This document shows positions 35,818 through 44,356 of a stretch of 64,000 nt of DNA, piece after piece. The position numbers were made by a program, and so were the translations under genes. This stretch comes from Variovorax paradoxus (GTDB lineage: Bacteria > Pseudomonadota > Gammaproteobacteria > Burkholderiales > Burkholderiaceae_C). The DNA lies in the NCBI GenBank assembly GCA_016806145.1, contig CP063166.1, forward strand, positions 930,001 to 994,000, in the 5' to 3' direction. The first letter of the stretch is position 1. Each line of letters opens with the position of its first letter. Under the pieces are notes generated by a model, which did not search any database, was not told where the DNA came from, and worked only from the letters and a program-made list of their open reading frames with translations.

Positions 35818-36390
35818 TCAGGCGCCTCGTTGCGCCTGCCAGGCCGCGCGGTCGAGCCGGTAGAGGCAATGGCGGCGCAGCGGATGGCCCTCGGCCAGCA
35901 GCGGATGGTCGAACGCGCCGGACGGGTCCTCGCGCATGCCCAGGCGCTGCATCACCGCGCTCGAGCGCCGGTTGGGCAGCGCGGTGAAGGACACGATCTC
36001 GTCCAGCCCGAGCCGCTCGAAGCCCACGGCCAATGAGGCGCGCGCCGCCTCGCTCGCGAGGCCCTGGCCCCACCACTGGCGCGCGAGCCGCCAGCCGATC
36101 TCCACGCAGGGCGAGAAGGGCAGGGGATAGGCCGGCGCGTTGAGGCCGGTGAAGCCGATCAGCTCGCCCGACTCCTTGTGCTCGGCGGCCCAGAAGCCCC
36201 AGCCGTTCTGTTCGATGCGCTCGACGAAGCGCGCGACCAGCGCGTCGCTCTCCGCGCGCGACAGCGTGGCGGGAAAGAACTCCATCACCTGCGGATCGGC
36301 GACCAGCGCGGCGAAGGGCGCGAGGTCGCTCTCGCGCCACTGGCGCAGGCGAAGACGGGGCGTTTCGGGTTCGATGAGCGTGCGGTCCAT
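35818..36390 (-). CDS. GNAT-family N-acetyltransferase (RimJ/RimL type)
   Basis: A 190-residue acetyltransferase of the Acetyltransf_3 group. It begins IEPETPRLRLRQWRESDLAP and contains WGFWAAEHKESGELIGFTGL, EIGWRLARQWWGQGLASEAA (the acetyl-CoA pyrophosphate loop), and VSFTALPNRRSSAVMQRLGM. Such proteins acetylate ribosomal-protein N-termini, amino acids or antibiotics; the target is not apparent. The start at 36390 (MDRTL) fits the family better than the 36423 start. It diverges from the ClC gene. Confidence 0.88.
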   Translation of the reverse strand: MDRTLIEPETPRLRLRQWRESDLAPFAALVADPQVMEFFPATLSRAESDALVARFVERIEQNGWGFWAAEHKESGELIGFTGLNAPAYPLPFSPCVEIGWRLARQWWGQGLASEAARASLAVGFERLGLDEIVSFTALPNRRSSAVMQRLGMREDPSGAFDHPLLAEGHPLRRHCLYRLDRAAWQAQRGA

Positions 36391-36490
36391 CGGGCGATTC
36401 TGGCGCAGGGGCAAGACGGCCACGATCGGCGATTTATGTCATGAAGTGATATATTTGCGCGCTTTCGCGCCACTGGCTTCCGGCCCCTCC

Positions 36491-38233
36491 ATGTCCACTT
36501 CCACCCATCGCCGCGGCGACTTCGCGCTCGACGCGCGCCTGCTGCGCATCGCCACCCTGGCCGCCGTCATCGGCGCCGCGAGCACCGTGGCCGCGCGCGT
36601 GCTGCTCGACCTGATCCGCTTCTTCACCAACCTGTTCTTCTTCCAGAGCTTCTCGCTGGCCGACCGCTCGCCGGCCGGCCACACGATGGGCGCCTGGGTG
36701 ATCGCGGTGCCGGTGGTCGGCGGGCTGGTGATCGGGCTGATCGCGCGCTACGGCTCCGAGAAGATCCGCGGCCACGGCATTCCCGAGGCCATCGAGGCGA
36801 TCCTGTTCGGCCGCAGCAAGATGTCGCCGAAGGTGGCGGTGCTCAAGCCGCTGTCCTCGGGCATCGCGATCGGCAGCGGCGGGCCTTTCGGCGCCGAGGG
36901 GCCGATCATCATGACCGGCGGCGCCATCGGCTCCCTGATCGCGCAGCACTTCCACCTGTCGGCGGCCGAGCGCAAGGCGCTGCTGGTGGCCGGCGCCACC
37001 GCGGGCATGACGGCGGTGTTCGGCACGCCGGTGGCCGCGGTGCTGCTGGCGGTCGAGCTGCTGCTGTTCGAGCTGCGCCCGCGCAGCCTGCTGCCGGTGG
37101 CGATCGCCTGCGCGGTCGCGGGCTTCACGCGGCCGCTGCTGATGGAGGCCGGGCCGCTGTTCCCGCTGCAGACCGCGGCGCCGGGCCCGCTCGCGCTGCT
37201 GTCGTGCGTGGTGGCCGGACTGCTGTGCGGCGCGCTCTCGGCCAGCCTCTCGCTGTCGCTCTACAAGGTCGAGGACCTGTTCGGCAAGCTGCCGCTGCAC
37301 TGGATGTGGTGGCCGGCGCTCGGCGGCCTCGCGGTGGGCATCGGCGGTTATTTCGAGCCGCGCGCGCTCGGCGTGGGCTACGACGTGATCGGCGACCTGC
37401 TGCACAACCAGCTGGCCTGGCAGGCGGTGCTGGCGCTGATCGCGGTCAAGGCGATCATCTGGGTGATCGCGCTCGGCTCGGGCACCTCGGGCGGCGTGCT
37501 GGCGCCGCTCCTGATGATGGGCGCGGCGCTCGGCGCGGTGCTCTCGCACCTGCTGCCGGGCGGCGACCCGATGCTGTGGCCGCTGGTCTGCATGGCCGCC
37601 ACGCTCGGCGGCACCATGCGCGCGCCGCTGATGGCCACCGTGTTCGCCTTCGGGCTCACGCACGACAGCAATGCGCTGCTGCCGCTGCTGGCCACCTCGG
37701 CCACCGCCTACGGCTTCACCGTGCTCACCATGCGTCGTTCGATCCTCACCGAGAAGATCGCGCGTCGCGGCCATCACATCTACCGCGAGTACGGCATCGA
37801 TCCGCTCGAGCGCCAGTTCGTGGAAGAGGTGATGACGCGCGAGGTGCACACCATCGACGCCGCCCTGCCGGTGGCCGAGGCGCTGGCCGTGTACTTCGGC
37901 GAGGGCCAGGCGCACCGCGCGTTCCCGGTGCTGCGCGGGCGCGAGGTGATCGGCGTGGCCGACCGCACCGTGCTTGCCGCCTGGAGCAACGGCACCGTCG
38001 GCGATGCCGTGGCCGGCACGCCGCCGGTGGTCGCGCTGCCCGGCGAGAACTGCCGCGCGGTCGCCACGCGGCTCGCGCGCCACGGGCTCGAGCGGCTGCC
38101 GGTGGTGCGCGATGCCGATTCGCGCCTCTTGGTCGGCATCGTGGCGCGCAGCGACCTCATCAAGCCCTCGCTCGCGCACTTCCACGAGGAAGAGCAGCGC
38201 GAGCGGGTGCGCAGCCTGCGCTGGAGACGCTGA
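36491..38233 (+). CDS. ClC-family chloride channel/antiporter with CBS domains
   Basis: A 580-residue ClC protein. The membrane domain has the chloride-site motifs GHGIPEAIEAI (GSGIP equivalent), GPFGAEGPIIMTGGAIGSL (GREGP equivalent, with the gating Glu kept but Arg changed to Ala) and LGSGTSGGVLAPLLMMGAAL (GxFxP equivalent). Residues from about 455 form two CBS modules (VMTREVHTIDAALPVAEALA and RLPVVRDADSRLLVGIVARS) that usually bind adenine nucleotides. A short AT-rich stretch with TATATT lies at about 36449-36456 upstream and may be the promoter. It may act in pH homeostasis or halide efflux. Confidence 0.92.
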   Translation: MSTSTHRRGDFALDARLLRIATLAAVIGAASTVAARVLLDLIRFFTNLFFFQSFSLADRSPAGHTMGAWVIAVPVVGGLVIGLIARYGSEKIRGHGIPEAIEAILFGRSKMSPKVAVLKPLSSGIAIGSGGPFGAEGPIIMTGGAIGSLIAQHFHLSAAERKALLVAGATAGMTAVFGTPVAAVLLAVELLLFELRPRSLLPVAIACAVAGFTRPLLMEAGPLFPLQTAAPGPLALLSCVVAGLLCGALSASLSLSLYKVEDLFGKLPLHWMWWPALGGLAVGIGGYFEPRALGVGYDVIGDLLHNQLAWQAVLALIAVKAIIWVIALGSGTSGGVLAPLLMMGAALGAVLSHLLPGGDPMLWPLVCMAATLGGTMRAPLMATVFAFGLTHDSNALLPLLATSATAYGFTVLTMRRSILTEKIARRGHHIYREYGIDPLERQFVEEVMTREVHTIDAALPVAEALAVYFGEGQAHRAFPVLRGREVIGVADRTVLAAWSNGTVGDAVAGTPPVVALPGENCRAVATRLARHGLERLPVVRDADSRLLVGIVARSDLIKPSLAHFHEEEQRERVRSLRWRR

Positions 38234-38240
38234 GCTTCGT

Positions 38241-39251
38241 TCAGAACCCGGCCAGCACCACCTTGCCCTGCGCCTTGCCGCTTTCGATCAGCGCATGGGC
38301 GCGGCGCAGATTGGCGGCGTTGATGGTGCCGAAGCTCGCGTTCGCGGTGGTGCGCACGCGGCCGGCGTCGACCAGCGCGGCCACCTCGGCCAGCAGCGCG
38401 CCCTGCTCGGCGATGTCGGGCGTCTCGAAGCGCGAGCGCGCGAACATCATTTCCCAGTGCAGCGATAGGCTCTTGGTCTTCAGCGGCATCGCGTCGAGCG
38501 TCTTCATGTCGTCGATCACCGCGAGCTGGCCCTGGGGCTTGAGGCTCTCGATGATCTGCGCGTAGTGCTGCTCGGTCTGCGTGAGGCTCGCGACCATGTC
38601 GACCGCGGCGATGCCGGCGGCCTTGAGCTCGGCCGCGAGCGGCTTCGAATGGTCGATGACGAGGTGCGCGCCCAGTTCCAGGCACCAGGCGCGGGTTTCG
38701 GCGCGCGAGGCGGTGGCGACCACGCGCAGCTGCGTGAGCTGGCGCGCGAGCTGGATCAGGATCGAGCCCACGCCGCCGGCGCCGCCGGTGATCAGCAGGG
38801 TCTGGCCCGCGCCGCCGCCCTTGGGCACGCGCAGGCGGTCGAACAGCAGTTCGTAGGCGGTGATGGTGGTCAGCGGCAGCGCGGCGGCCTGGGCGTCGTC
38901 GAGCGTGCCCGGTGCGATCGCGGCGATGCGCTCGTCGACCGCATGCAGTTCCGAGTTGGCGCCCGGGCGCACGATCGAGCCCGCGTAGTAGACGCGGTCG
39001 CCGACCTTGAAGCCCGTCACGCCCGCGCCGATGGCCTCGACCGTGCCGACCGCGTCCCAGCCCAGCACCTTGGCCTGGCCGGCCTCGGGGGCGGCGTTCC
39101 TGCGCACCTTGGTGTCGACCGGATTGACCGACACCGCCTTCACGCGCACCAGCAGGTCGCGCGCGCCGGGCTGGGGCGCGGGCAGCTCGATGTCCTGCAG
39201 CGCTTCGGGGTTGTCGATGGGGAGGGGCTGGTAGTAGCCGACGGCTTTCAT
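38241..39251 (-). CDS. Zinc-type alcohol dehydrogenase family / quinone oxidoreductase-like protein
   Basis: A 336-residue medium-chain reductase. The GroES-like N-terminus (MKAVGYYQPLPIDNPEALQD, VSVNPVDTKVR) is followed by a Rossmann domain with LLITGGAGGVGSILIQLARQ. The structural-zinc cysteine cluster is absent, as in the YogA/zeta-crystallin type that reduces enones or quinones with NADPH. It is divergent from a LysR regulator 91 bases away, a classic control pair for electrophile- or quinone-responsive reductases. Confidence 0.88.
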   Translation of the reverse strand: MKAVGYYQPLPIDNPEALQDIELPAPQPGARDLLVRVKAVSVNPVDTKVRRNAAPEAGQAKVLGWDAVGTVEAIGAGVTGFKVGDRVYYAGSIVRPGANSELHAVDERIAAIAPGTLDDAQAAALPLTTITAYELLFDRLRVPKGGGAGQTLLITGGAGGVGSILIQLARQLTQLRVVATASRAETRAWCLELGAHLVIDHSKPLAAELKAAGIAAVDMVASLTQTEQHYAQIIESLKPQGQLAVIDDMKTLDAMPLKTKSLSLHWEMMFARSRFETPDIAEQGALLAEVAALVDAGRVRTTANASFGTINAANLRRAHALIESGKAQGKVVLAGF

Positions 39252-39342
39252 GGCGGTTCCTTTGTGGCGGATCTGGAGATGGATCGAATGTAGGGTGACA
39301 ATCTCAATTTGATAAGACCGGCTTCGCGAGCAACACTTTCAA

Positions 39343-40260
39343 ATGAAGATTGAAAATATCTCGGACCTGCAGGTGCTGGTGCAGACCGCGCGCGCCGGCA
39401 CGCTGACGGCCGCGGCCCATGCGCTGGGCATCACGCCGGCGGCCGCGAGCGCCACGCTCAAGCGGCTCGAGACGCAGCTCGGTGCGCGCCTGTTCGAGCG
39501 CTCCACGCGCGCCATGCGCCTGACACCGCAGGGCCAGACCCTGCTGGACTACGCGGTGCGCGCCTTCGAGCTCCTGGCCGAGGGCGAATCGCTGGTCACG
39601 GCCGACCGCGGCGAGCTGGTCGGCACGCTGCGCGTGGCCGCGCCCTCGGACCTCACGCGCAGCACCCTCTTGCCCTGGTTCGACGAGTTCCTCGCGCTGC
39701 ACACGGGCGTGCAGCTGTCGCTGTCGGTGGGCGACCGGCCGCTGGACGTGATGCGCGACGAGGTCGACGTGGCGCTGCGCTACGGCGCGCTGGCCGATTC
39801 TCGGCTGGTGGCGCGGCCGTTCGCGATGACCAACCCCTTGTTGACCGCCTCGCCGGACTATCTGCGGCGGCATCCGGCGCCGAAGGTGCCGCAGGACCTG
39901 GTGCATCACAACTGCCTGATCTTCAATCGCGGGGGGCGGCTGCATCGGGTCTGGCGCTTTGCGCAGAACGGGCAGTGGATGCAGGTGCGGGTCGATGGGA
40001 ATCGCAGCGTGGACGATGCTTCGCTGGCGCGGGAATGGGCGGTGGCGGGGCATGGGGTGACCTTGAAGTCGGCGCTCGATGTGCGCGGTGACATCGAAGC
40101 CGGGCGGCTGGTGCACCTGATGACGGATTGGGAGACGGAGCCTTATCCGTTGCATGCGTTGTTGCCTAGTGGGAGGTTTGTTGCGGCTCGGGTTCGGGCT
40201 TTGGTTGATTTCCTGGCTTTGAAGTTTGATTTGTTGGGGCGGGGTGTTTTCTCTGGGTAG
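39343..40260 (+). CDS. LysR-family regulator
   Basis: A 305-residue LysR-type regulator. The N-terminal winged helix (ISDLQVLVQTARAGTLTAAA, GITPAAASATLKRLETQLGA) precedes an effector domain (LRVAAPSDLTRSTLLPWFDE, VDVALRYGALADSRLVARPF). TCAATTTGA at 39304-39312 in the divergent promoter is a plausible LysR site for regulation of the quinone oxidoreductase. Codon choice changes strongly over the last 330 bases: third positions become G or T almost only (for example TTG GTT GAT TTC CTG GCT), unlike the C/G bias elsewhere. The stop TAG sits at the edge of the large inverted repeat. Confidence 0.9.
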   Translation: MKIENISDLQVLVQTARAGTLTAAAHALGITPAAASATLKRLETQLGARLFERSTRAMRLTPQGQTLLDYAVRAFELLAEGESLVTADRGELVGTLRVAAPSDLTRSTLLPWFDEFLALHTGVQLSLSVGDRPLDVMRDEVDVALRYGALADSRLVARPFAMTNPLLTASPDYLRRHPAPKVPQDLVHHNCLIFNRGGRLHRVWRFAQNGQWMQVRVDGNRSVDDASLAREWAVAGHGVTLKSALDVRGDIEAGRLVHLMTDWETEPYPLHALLPSGRFVAARVRALVDFLALKFDLLGRGVFSG

Positions 40261-40995
40261 GCTGTTGGCCGGGTCTCGCCCCGGCGGGCGAGTCACTTTC
40301 TTTTGCTTCGCCAAAAGAAAGTAACCAAAGAAAAGGCGACCCACTGTCTGCGACCCTTCGCTTCGCTACGGGCAACCTGCGGTGCTCGCGTTTCGCGGGG
40401 TCTCGCAGAACTCGCTTCGCTCAAACAGCTGCGAGCCCTGATCCGCGAAACGCTGCGCTCCTCGGCGCAGCCAGAGGGGATGGGTCGGGCCTTTGCTTCG
40501 CTCGGCCTTGGAATGCCGCTCGGGCCATCGCTTCGCTCGGCCTGGCAATGTCGCGCGGGCCATCGCTTCGCTCGGCCTTGTGTTTGTCTTGTCCCCTCTC
40601 CCTCTGGGAGAGGGTTAGGGTGAGGGCACCGGGCCTCACCAAGGGTCTGACGGTATCCACCGCCCAGTGCCCTCACCCCAGCCCTCTCCCAGAGGGAGAG
40701 GGGGCAATACCAATGCCGAGCGAAGCGAAGGCCCGAGTGGATGTCGTGTGGCCGAGCGAAGCAAAGGCCCGAACGCCCCCCTCTGGCTGTGCCGAGGAGC
40801 GCAGGGGAAAGCGGGATAAGGGCCGCAGCTGTCTGAGCGAAGCGAGTTCTGCGGACCCCCGCTTTCCCCGAGCACCGCAGGTTGCCCGTAGCGAAGCGAA
40901 GGGACACAGACAGTGGGGTCGCCTTCTTTTGCTTACTTTTCTTGGCGAGACAAGAAAAGTAAGTCGCCCGCCGGGGCGAGACCCGGTCAACAGCC
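40260..40995. repeat. 736-bp long inverted-repeat element between convergent genes
   Basis: Two imperfect complementary arms of about 330-370 bases. The outer 32 bases (40260-40291 and 40964-40995) match at 31 of 32 positions. Further in, both arms carry AAAAGAAAGTAA-type and CTTCGCTTCG blocks, a gcagaactcgcttcgctc-like block, and near the centre a palindromic unit CCCTCTCCCTCTGGGAGAGG (40593-40629 and 40667-40705 in opposite orientation). The left arm also has near-repeats of CATCGCTTCGCTCGGCCT at about 40502-40580. Open frames inside are by-products of the repeat. As RNA or cruciform DNA it would fold into a very long hairpin. Similar elements are, from memory, common in Variovorax and some other Proteobacteria. 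Confidence 0.88.
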
Positions 40996-41046
40996 TCAAG
41001 AAGAAGAGCAGAGCCAAGAAAAACCTCAGCCCAAATAAAACGCCAC
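40996..41046. other. Short spacer after the inverted repeat
   Basis: An A-rich spacer between the right end of the element and the SDR stop codon. No gene or motif is seen. Confidence 0.5.
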
Positions 41047-41844
41047 TCAAATCATCGGCGTAACCGCCCCATCCATCGCCACAATCGCCCCCGTCACATA
41101 ACTAGCCTTCCCCGAAGCCAGAAACAGCACCGTATTCGCCACTTCTTCCGGCGTAGCAATCCGCCCCAGCGGCAGCCGCGCAGTAGCCCGCTTCAGCGCC
41201 TCGTCGGTATCGATACCCTGCAACTTCGCATCCGCCTTCATCCCTTCAGCCAGCCGCGCAGTCAGCGTAAGTCCAGGATTCACCGCATTCACGCGCACCC
41301 CCTTGGCGGCATAAGCGGCAGCCATCCCCGCACTGACCAGCATCAGCGCCGCATTGGCGGCACCACCGGCCATGTGCACGGGGCTCGCGACCTTGCCGCC
41401 CTGCCCGATGACATTGACGATGGCCCCGCTGCCGCGCTGCCCCATGCGCTTGACCACCGGGTCGATCATGTGGATGTAGCTGAAGTACTTCGCGTCCATC
41501 GCGTCGTGCCAGGCGGCGGGCGTGAGGTCGTCGGGCGGGGTGCGGCGCGCGGCGCCGGCCGAGTTGACGAGCACGTCGACGGGGCCGAAGGCCTGTTCGG
41601 CGGCGTCGAGCGCGGCCAGGGCGGCCGACGGGTCCTTGAGGTCGGCGGCATGCAGCGAGACGCGGCCCTCGGCCTGCGCGTGGGCCGCGAGCAGCTCCTG
41701 GCGGCCCTGTTCGAGGTTGGCCGGATCGCGCGACACCAGGCTCACGCGCGCGCCCTCGCGCAGGAAGCCGAGCGCGCAGGCCAGGCCGATGCCCTTGCTG
41801 CCGCCGGTGATGAGTACGTGGCGGTCCTGGAGTTCGAGATCCAT
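41047..41844 (-). CDS. SDR-family protein lacking the catalytic triad
   Basis: A 265-residue short-chain dehydrogenase/reductase. The NAD(P)-binding TGGSKGIG (residues 13-20), the NSAG motif (94-97) and the C-terminal VNAVNPG are normal. The active site is not: the region that should read S...YxxxK is NVIGQGGKVASPVHMAGGAA followed by NAAL, with Gly at the Tyr position and Asn (N164) at the Lys position. It may be a binding protein or use other chemistry. As in the facing LysR gene, the last 350 or so bases switch to G/T-ending codons toward the inverted repeat. Confidence 0.87.
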   Translation of the reverse strand: MDLELQDRHVLITGGSKGIGLACALGFLREGARVSLVSRDPANLEQGRQELLAAHAQAEGRVSLHAADLKDPSAALAALDAAEQAFGPVDVLVNSAGAARRTPPDDLTPAAWHDAMDAKYFSYIHMIDPVVKRMGQRGSGAIVNVIGQGGKVASPVHMAGGAANAALMLVSAGMAAAYAAKGVRVNAVNPGLTLTARLAEGMKADAKLQGIDTDEALKRATARLPLGRIATPEEVANTVLFLASGKASYVTGAIVAMDGAVTPMI

Positions 41845-41907
41845 GAAGGTGTCCTTGGGTTGGTTGGCGAAGTCGCGTGGATTGAATCACCGCTCTAAGA
41901 TCGCCGG

Positions 41908-42735
41908 ATGAACGCTCCCACGGTATCCCTGCCCCGCTTCTGGTCACAGCTGTCCACGCGCGACTTCGCCGCGCTCGATGTGGCAGCCACGGTGGCGGTG
42001 CTGCCGCTGGGCGCCACCGAGCAGCACGGGCCGCACCTGCCCCTCGGGGTCGACACGGTGCTGGCCGACGGCATCGTCGCGGCGGCGCTGCCGCTGCTGC
42101 CGGCCGAGCTGCCGGTGCTGTTCCTGCCGACCCAGCAGATCGGCCTGAGCCCCGAGCACGCGCGCTTCGCGGGCACGCTCACGCTGTCGGCCGAGACGCT
42201 GATCCGCATGTGGAGCGAGATCGGCGCCGGGGTGGCGCGCGCCGGGGTGAAGAAGCTGGTGCTGTTCAACGCGCATGGCGGCCACGTGGGCGCGATGGAC
42301 ATCGTGGCGCGCGAGCTGCGCGCCGCGCACGGGCTGATCGTCTATTCCGCGAGCTGGTTCAACCTGCCGCTGGGCGAGGCGGGCGCCCGATTCAGCGCGC
42401 ACGAGCACCGCTTCGGCGTGCATGCGGGCGAGATCGAGACCTCGATGATGCTGGCGCTCGCGCCGCAGCTGGTGCGCATGGACGCGGCACAGGATTTCCG
42501 CTCCAGCTCGGAGCAGCGCGCGGCCGACTACGCGATCCTCGGCAACGGCAGGAGCGCGAAGCTGGGCTGGGCGATCGAGGACTACAACGCGCAGGGCGCG
42601 GCGGGCAATGCGGCGGCCGCCACGGCGCCGGCGGGCCAGGCGGTCGTCGATGCCGCGGCGGCGCAGCTCGCGCTGCTGCTGGCCGAGGTGTCGCGCCTGC
42701 CCTTGAGCACCGCGAACACCGGTCCGCTGCCCTGA
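41908..42735 (+). CDS. Creatininase-family amidohydrolase
   Basis: A 275-residue member of the creatininase / MftE-like family of metal-dependent cyclic-amide hydrolases. Metal ligands are seen in LPLGATEQHGPHLPLGVDTV (E, H, D), NAHGGHVGAMDIVARELRAA (H) and HRFGVHAGEIETSMMLALAP (H, E). Members open creatinine-like or cyclic imide rings; the substrate here is unknown. It diverges from the SDR gene by 63 bases and converges on the PLP dehydratase gene. Confidence 0.9.
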   Translation: MNAPTVSLPRFWSQLSTRDFAALDVAATVAVLPLGATEQHGPHLPLGVDTVLADGIVAAALPLLPAELPVLFLPTQQIGLSPEHARFAGTLTLSAETLIRMWSEIGAGVARAGVKKLVLFNAHGGHVGAMDIVARELRAAHGLIVYSASWFNLPLGEAGARFSAHEHRFGVHAGEIETSMMLALAPQLVRMDAAQDFRSSSEQRAADYAILGNGRSAKLGWAIEDYNAQGAAGNAAAATAPAGQAVVDAAAAQLALLLAEVSRLPLSTANTGPLP

Positions 42736-42756
42736 AGCGAGCTGCGGCCGCTCAGG
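42731..42756. terminator. Convergent-gene hairpin containing both stop codons
   Basis: CCTGA(A)GCG at 42731-42739 pairs with CGCTCAGG at 42749-42756, 8 bp with one bulged A and a 9-base loop. Both arms hold a stop codon (TGA 42733-42735; complement 42752-42754). Confidence 0.45.
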
Positions 42757-43717
42757 CCCTCGCCAGCACCTCGGCGAACATGCCCGAGTCGACGTTGCCG
42801 CCCGTCAGGCTGATGCCCACCGTCTTGCCGCGCCAGCGTTCCCGCTGCTGAAGCGCGCCGGCGAGCGCGGCGGCGCCCGCGCCCTCGGCCACGTTGTGGG
42901 TGTCGCTGAAGAGGATGCGCATCGCCTCGCCGACCTCCTCGTCGCTGACCGCGATCACGTCTTCGGCCTCGCGCAGCAGCACCTCGAGCGACTCGGGCAC
43001 CGGCACGCGGCAGGCCATGCCGTCGGCCAGGCGCGTGCTGACCGGCGACTCGACCGGGCTGCGCGCGCGGAACGAATCAAGGTAGGCCGTGGCATGGGCC
43101 GACACCACGCCGACGATCTTGGTGGCGACGCCGCAGTGCGCGCGCGCCGCGGCCGCGCCCGCGAAGCCCGAGCCCAGGCCGATGGGCACGAACAGCACGT
43201 CGGGCGGCGCGTGCTCGAGCGCCTCGAAGAACTCGACGTAGGCGGTCGACACGCCGCGCACCAGCTCGCGATGGAACGAGGGCACGCGGTGCAAGCCGTC
43301 GCGCTCGGCCAGCACGGCCGCATGCTCGGACGCGGCCTGGAAGTCCTCGCCGTGCTCGACCAGCTCGACGCCGAGCGCGCGCATGGCGGCGTTCTTCTCG
43401 ACCGAGTTGCCATGCGGCACCACGATGGTCGCGGCCAGGCCGTGGCGGCGCGCCGCGAAGCCCAGCGACTGGCCATGGTTGCCGCGCGTGGCGCTGATCA
43501 CGTGGCGCGCCTCGGGCTGTTCGCGCGCCAGCGTCTCGAAGTAGGTCAGGCCGCCGCGGATCTTGAAGGCGCCGACCGGCGTGTGGTTCTCGTGCTTGGC
43601 CCAGAGCTTCGCGCCCAGGCGCCGTTCGAGCAGCGGCCAGGCGTACTGCGGCGTGGGCGGCATCGCCGCGTGCACGGTGGCGAGCGCGGCTTCCATTTCT
43701 TCGCGGGTGAATCGCAT
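42752..43717 (-). CDS. PLP-dependent threonine dehydratase/serine racemase-like enzyme
   Basis: A 321-residue fold-type II PLP enzyme. The Schiff-base lysine lies in KHENHTPVGAFKIRGGLTYF; the substrate-binding loop is SATRGNHGQSLGFAARRHGL; the phosphate-binding loop is PIGLGSGFAGAAAARAHCG, which lacks the usual GGGG; and SLTGGNVD ends the protein. There is no ACT domain, so it is catabolic rather than the feedback-regulated IlvA. It could deaminate threonine/serine, racemise a hydroxyamino acid or act on a modified amino acid. It is last in the ten-gene cluster, 5 bases after a LysE gene. Confidence 0.88.
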   Translation of the reverse strand: MRFTREEMEAALATVHAAMPPTPQYAWPLLERRLGAKLWAKHENHTPVGAFKIRGGLTYFETLAREQPEARHVISATRGNHGQSLGFAARRHGLAATIVVPHGNSVEKNAAMRALGVELVEHGEDFQAASEHAAVLAERDGLHRVPSFHRELVRGVSTAYVEFFEALEHAPPDVLFVPIGLGSGFAGAAAARAHCGVATKIVGVVSAHATAYLDSFRARSPVESPVSTRLADGMACRVPVPESLEVLLREAEDVIAVSDEEVGEAMRILFSDTHNVAEGAGAAALAGALQQRERWRGKTVGISLTGGNVDSGMFAEVLARA

Positions 43718-43722
43718 GGGGG

Positions 43723-44355
43723 TCACTTTCTTTCGGTCAGCGCCACGCGCACCGCCAGCGCGGCCAGCACGCTGCCCATCACGTAGCGCTGCGCGCGCAG
43801 CCAGCCTTCGCTCTTCGACAGCACGGCCGTGATGCTCGCGGCGCCGACGATCATGGTCGTGTTGACCACGGCGCTGCTGGCCATCTGCGCGGCGCCGAGC
43901 TGCAGGCTCTGCAGCAGCACCGAGCCGCGCTCGGGATGGATGAACTGCGGAAAGAACGAGAGATAGAACATCGCCACCTTCGGGTTCAGCAGGTTGGTGA
44001 GGAAGCCCATGCGGAACAGCTTGCCCGGCGGGTCGGCCGGCAGCGCGCGGGCCTCGAAGGGCGCGGCGCCGCCGGGGCGCACCGCCTGCCATGCGAGCCA
44101 CATCAGGTAGGCCGCGCCCGCGAAGCGGATCGCGTCGAAGGCCAGCGGCACCGCGAGCAGCAGCGCCGTGAGCCCGAGCGCGGCCGCGCACAGGTGCACC
44201 AGGAAGGCCATCAGCACGCCGCCCAGCGAGATCAGCCCGGCGCGGCGGCCCTGGATCAGGGTGCGCGAGACGCAATAGATCATGTTCGGCCCGGGCGTGA
44301 GCGCGAGCAGCAGCGAGGCGAGGGCGAACCAGGCGATTTCGGTCAGGGTCAGCAT
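43723..44355 (-). CDS. LysE/RhtB-family amino-acid exporter 1
   Basis: A 210-residue LysE-type exporter with about six spans. It has the N-terminal signature LASLLLALTPGPNMIYCVSR and the second conserved block GFLTNLLNPKVAMFYLSFFP. These carriers expel amino acids such as threonine, homoserine or cysteine. Its stop lies 5 bases before the dehydratase gene and its start 1 base after the VOC gene, so coupling is tight. The dehydratase next to it suggests a hydroxyamino acid or its toxic product as substrate. Confidence 0.9.
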   Translation of the reverse strand: MLTLTEIAWFALASLLLALTPGPNMIYCVSRTLIQGRRAGLISLGGVLMAFLVHLCAAALGLTALLLAVPLAFDAIRFAGAAYLMWLAWQAVRPGGAAPFEARALPADPPGKLFRMGFLTNLLNPKVAMFYLSFFPQFIHPERGSVLLQSLQLGAAQMASSAVVNTTMIVGAASITAVLSKSEGWLRAQRYVMGSVLAALAVRVALTERK

Positions 44356-44356
44356 G

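Noticed and set aside
40485..40585. CRISPR-like short repeats with CTTCGCTCGGCC
   Set aside because: The units are unequal, the spacers are related to the repeats and mirrored on the other side; no cas genes are present.
40303..41063. Several open frames inside the inverted repeat
   Set aside because: They occur on both strands in mirrored form with repeated peptides and no ribosome sites; they are products of the repeat sequence.
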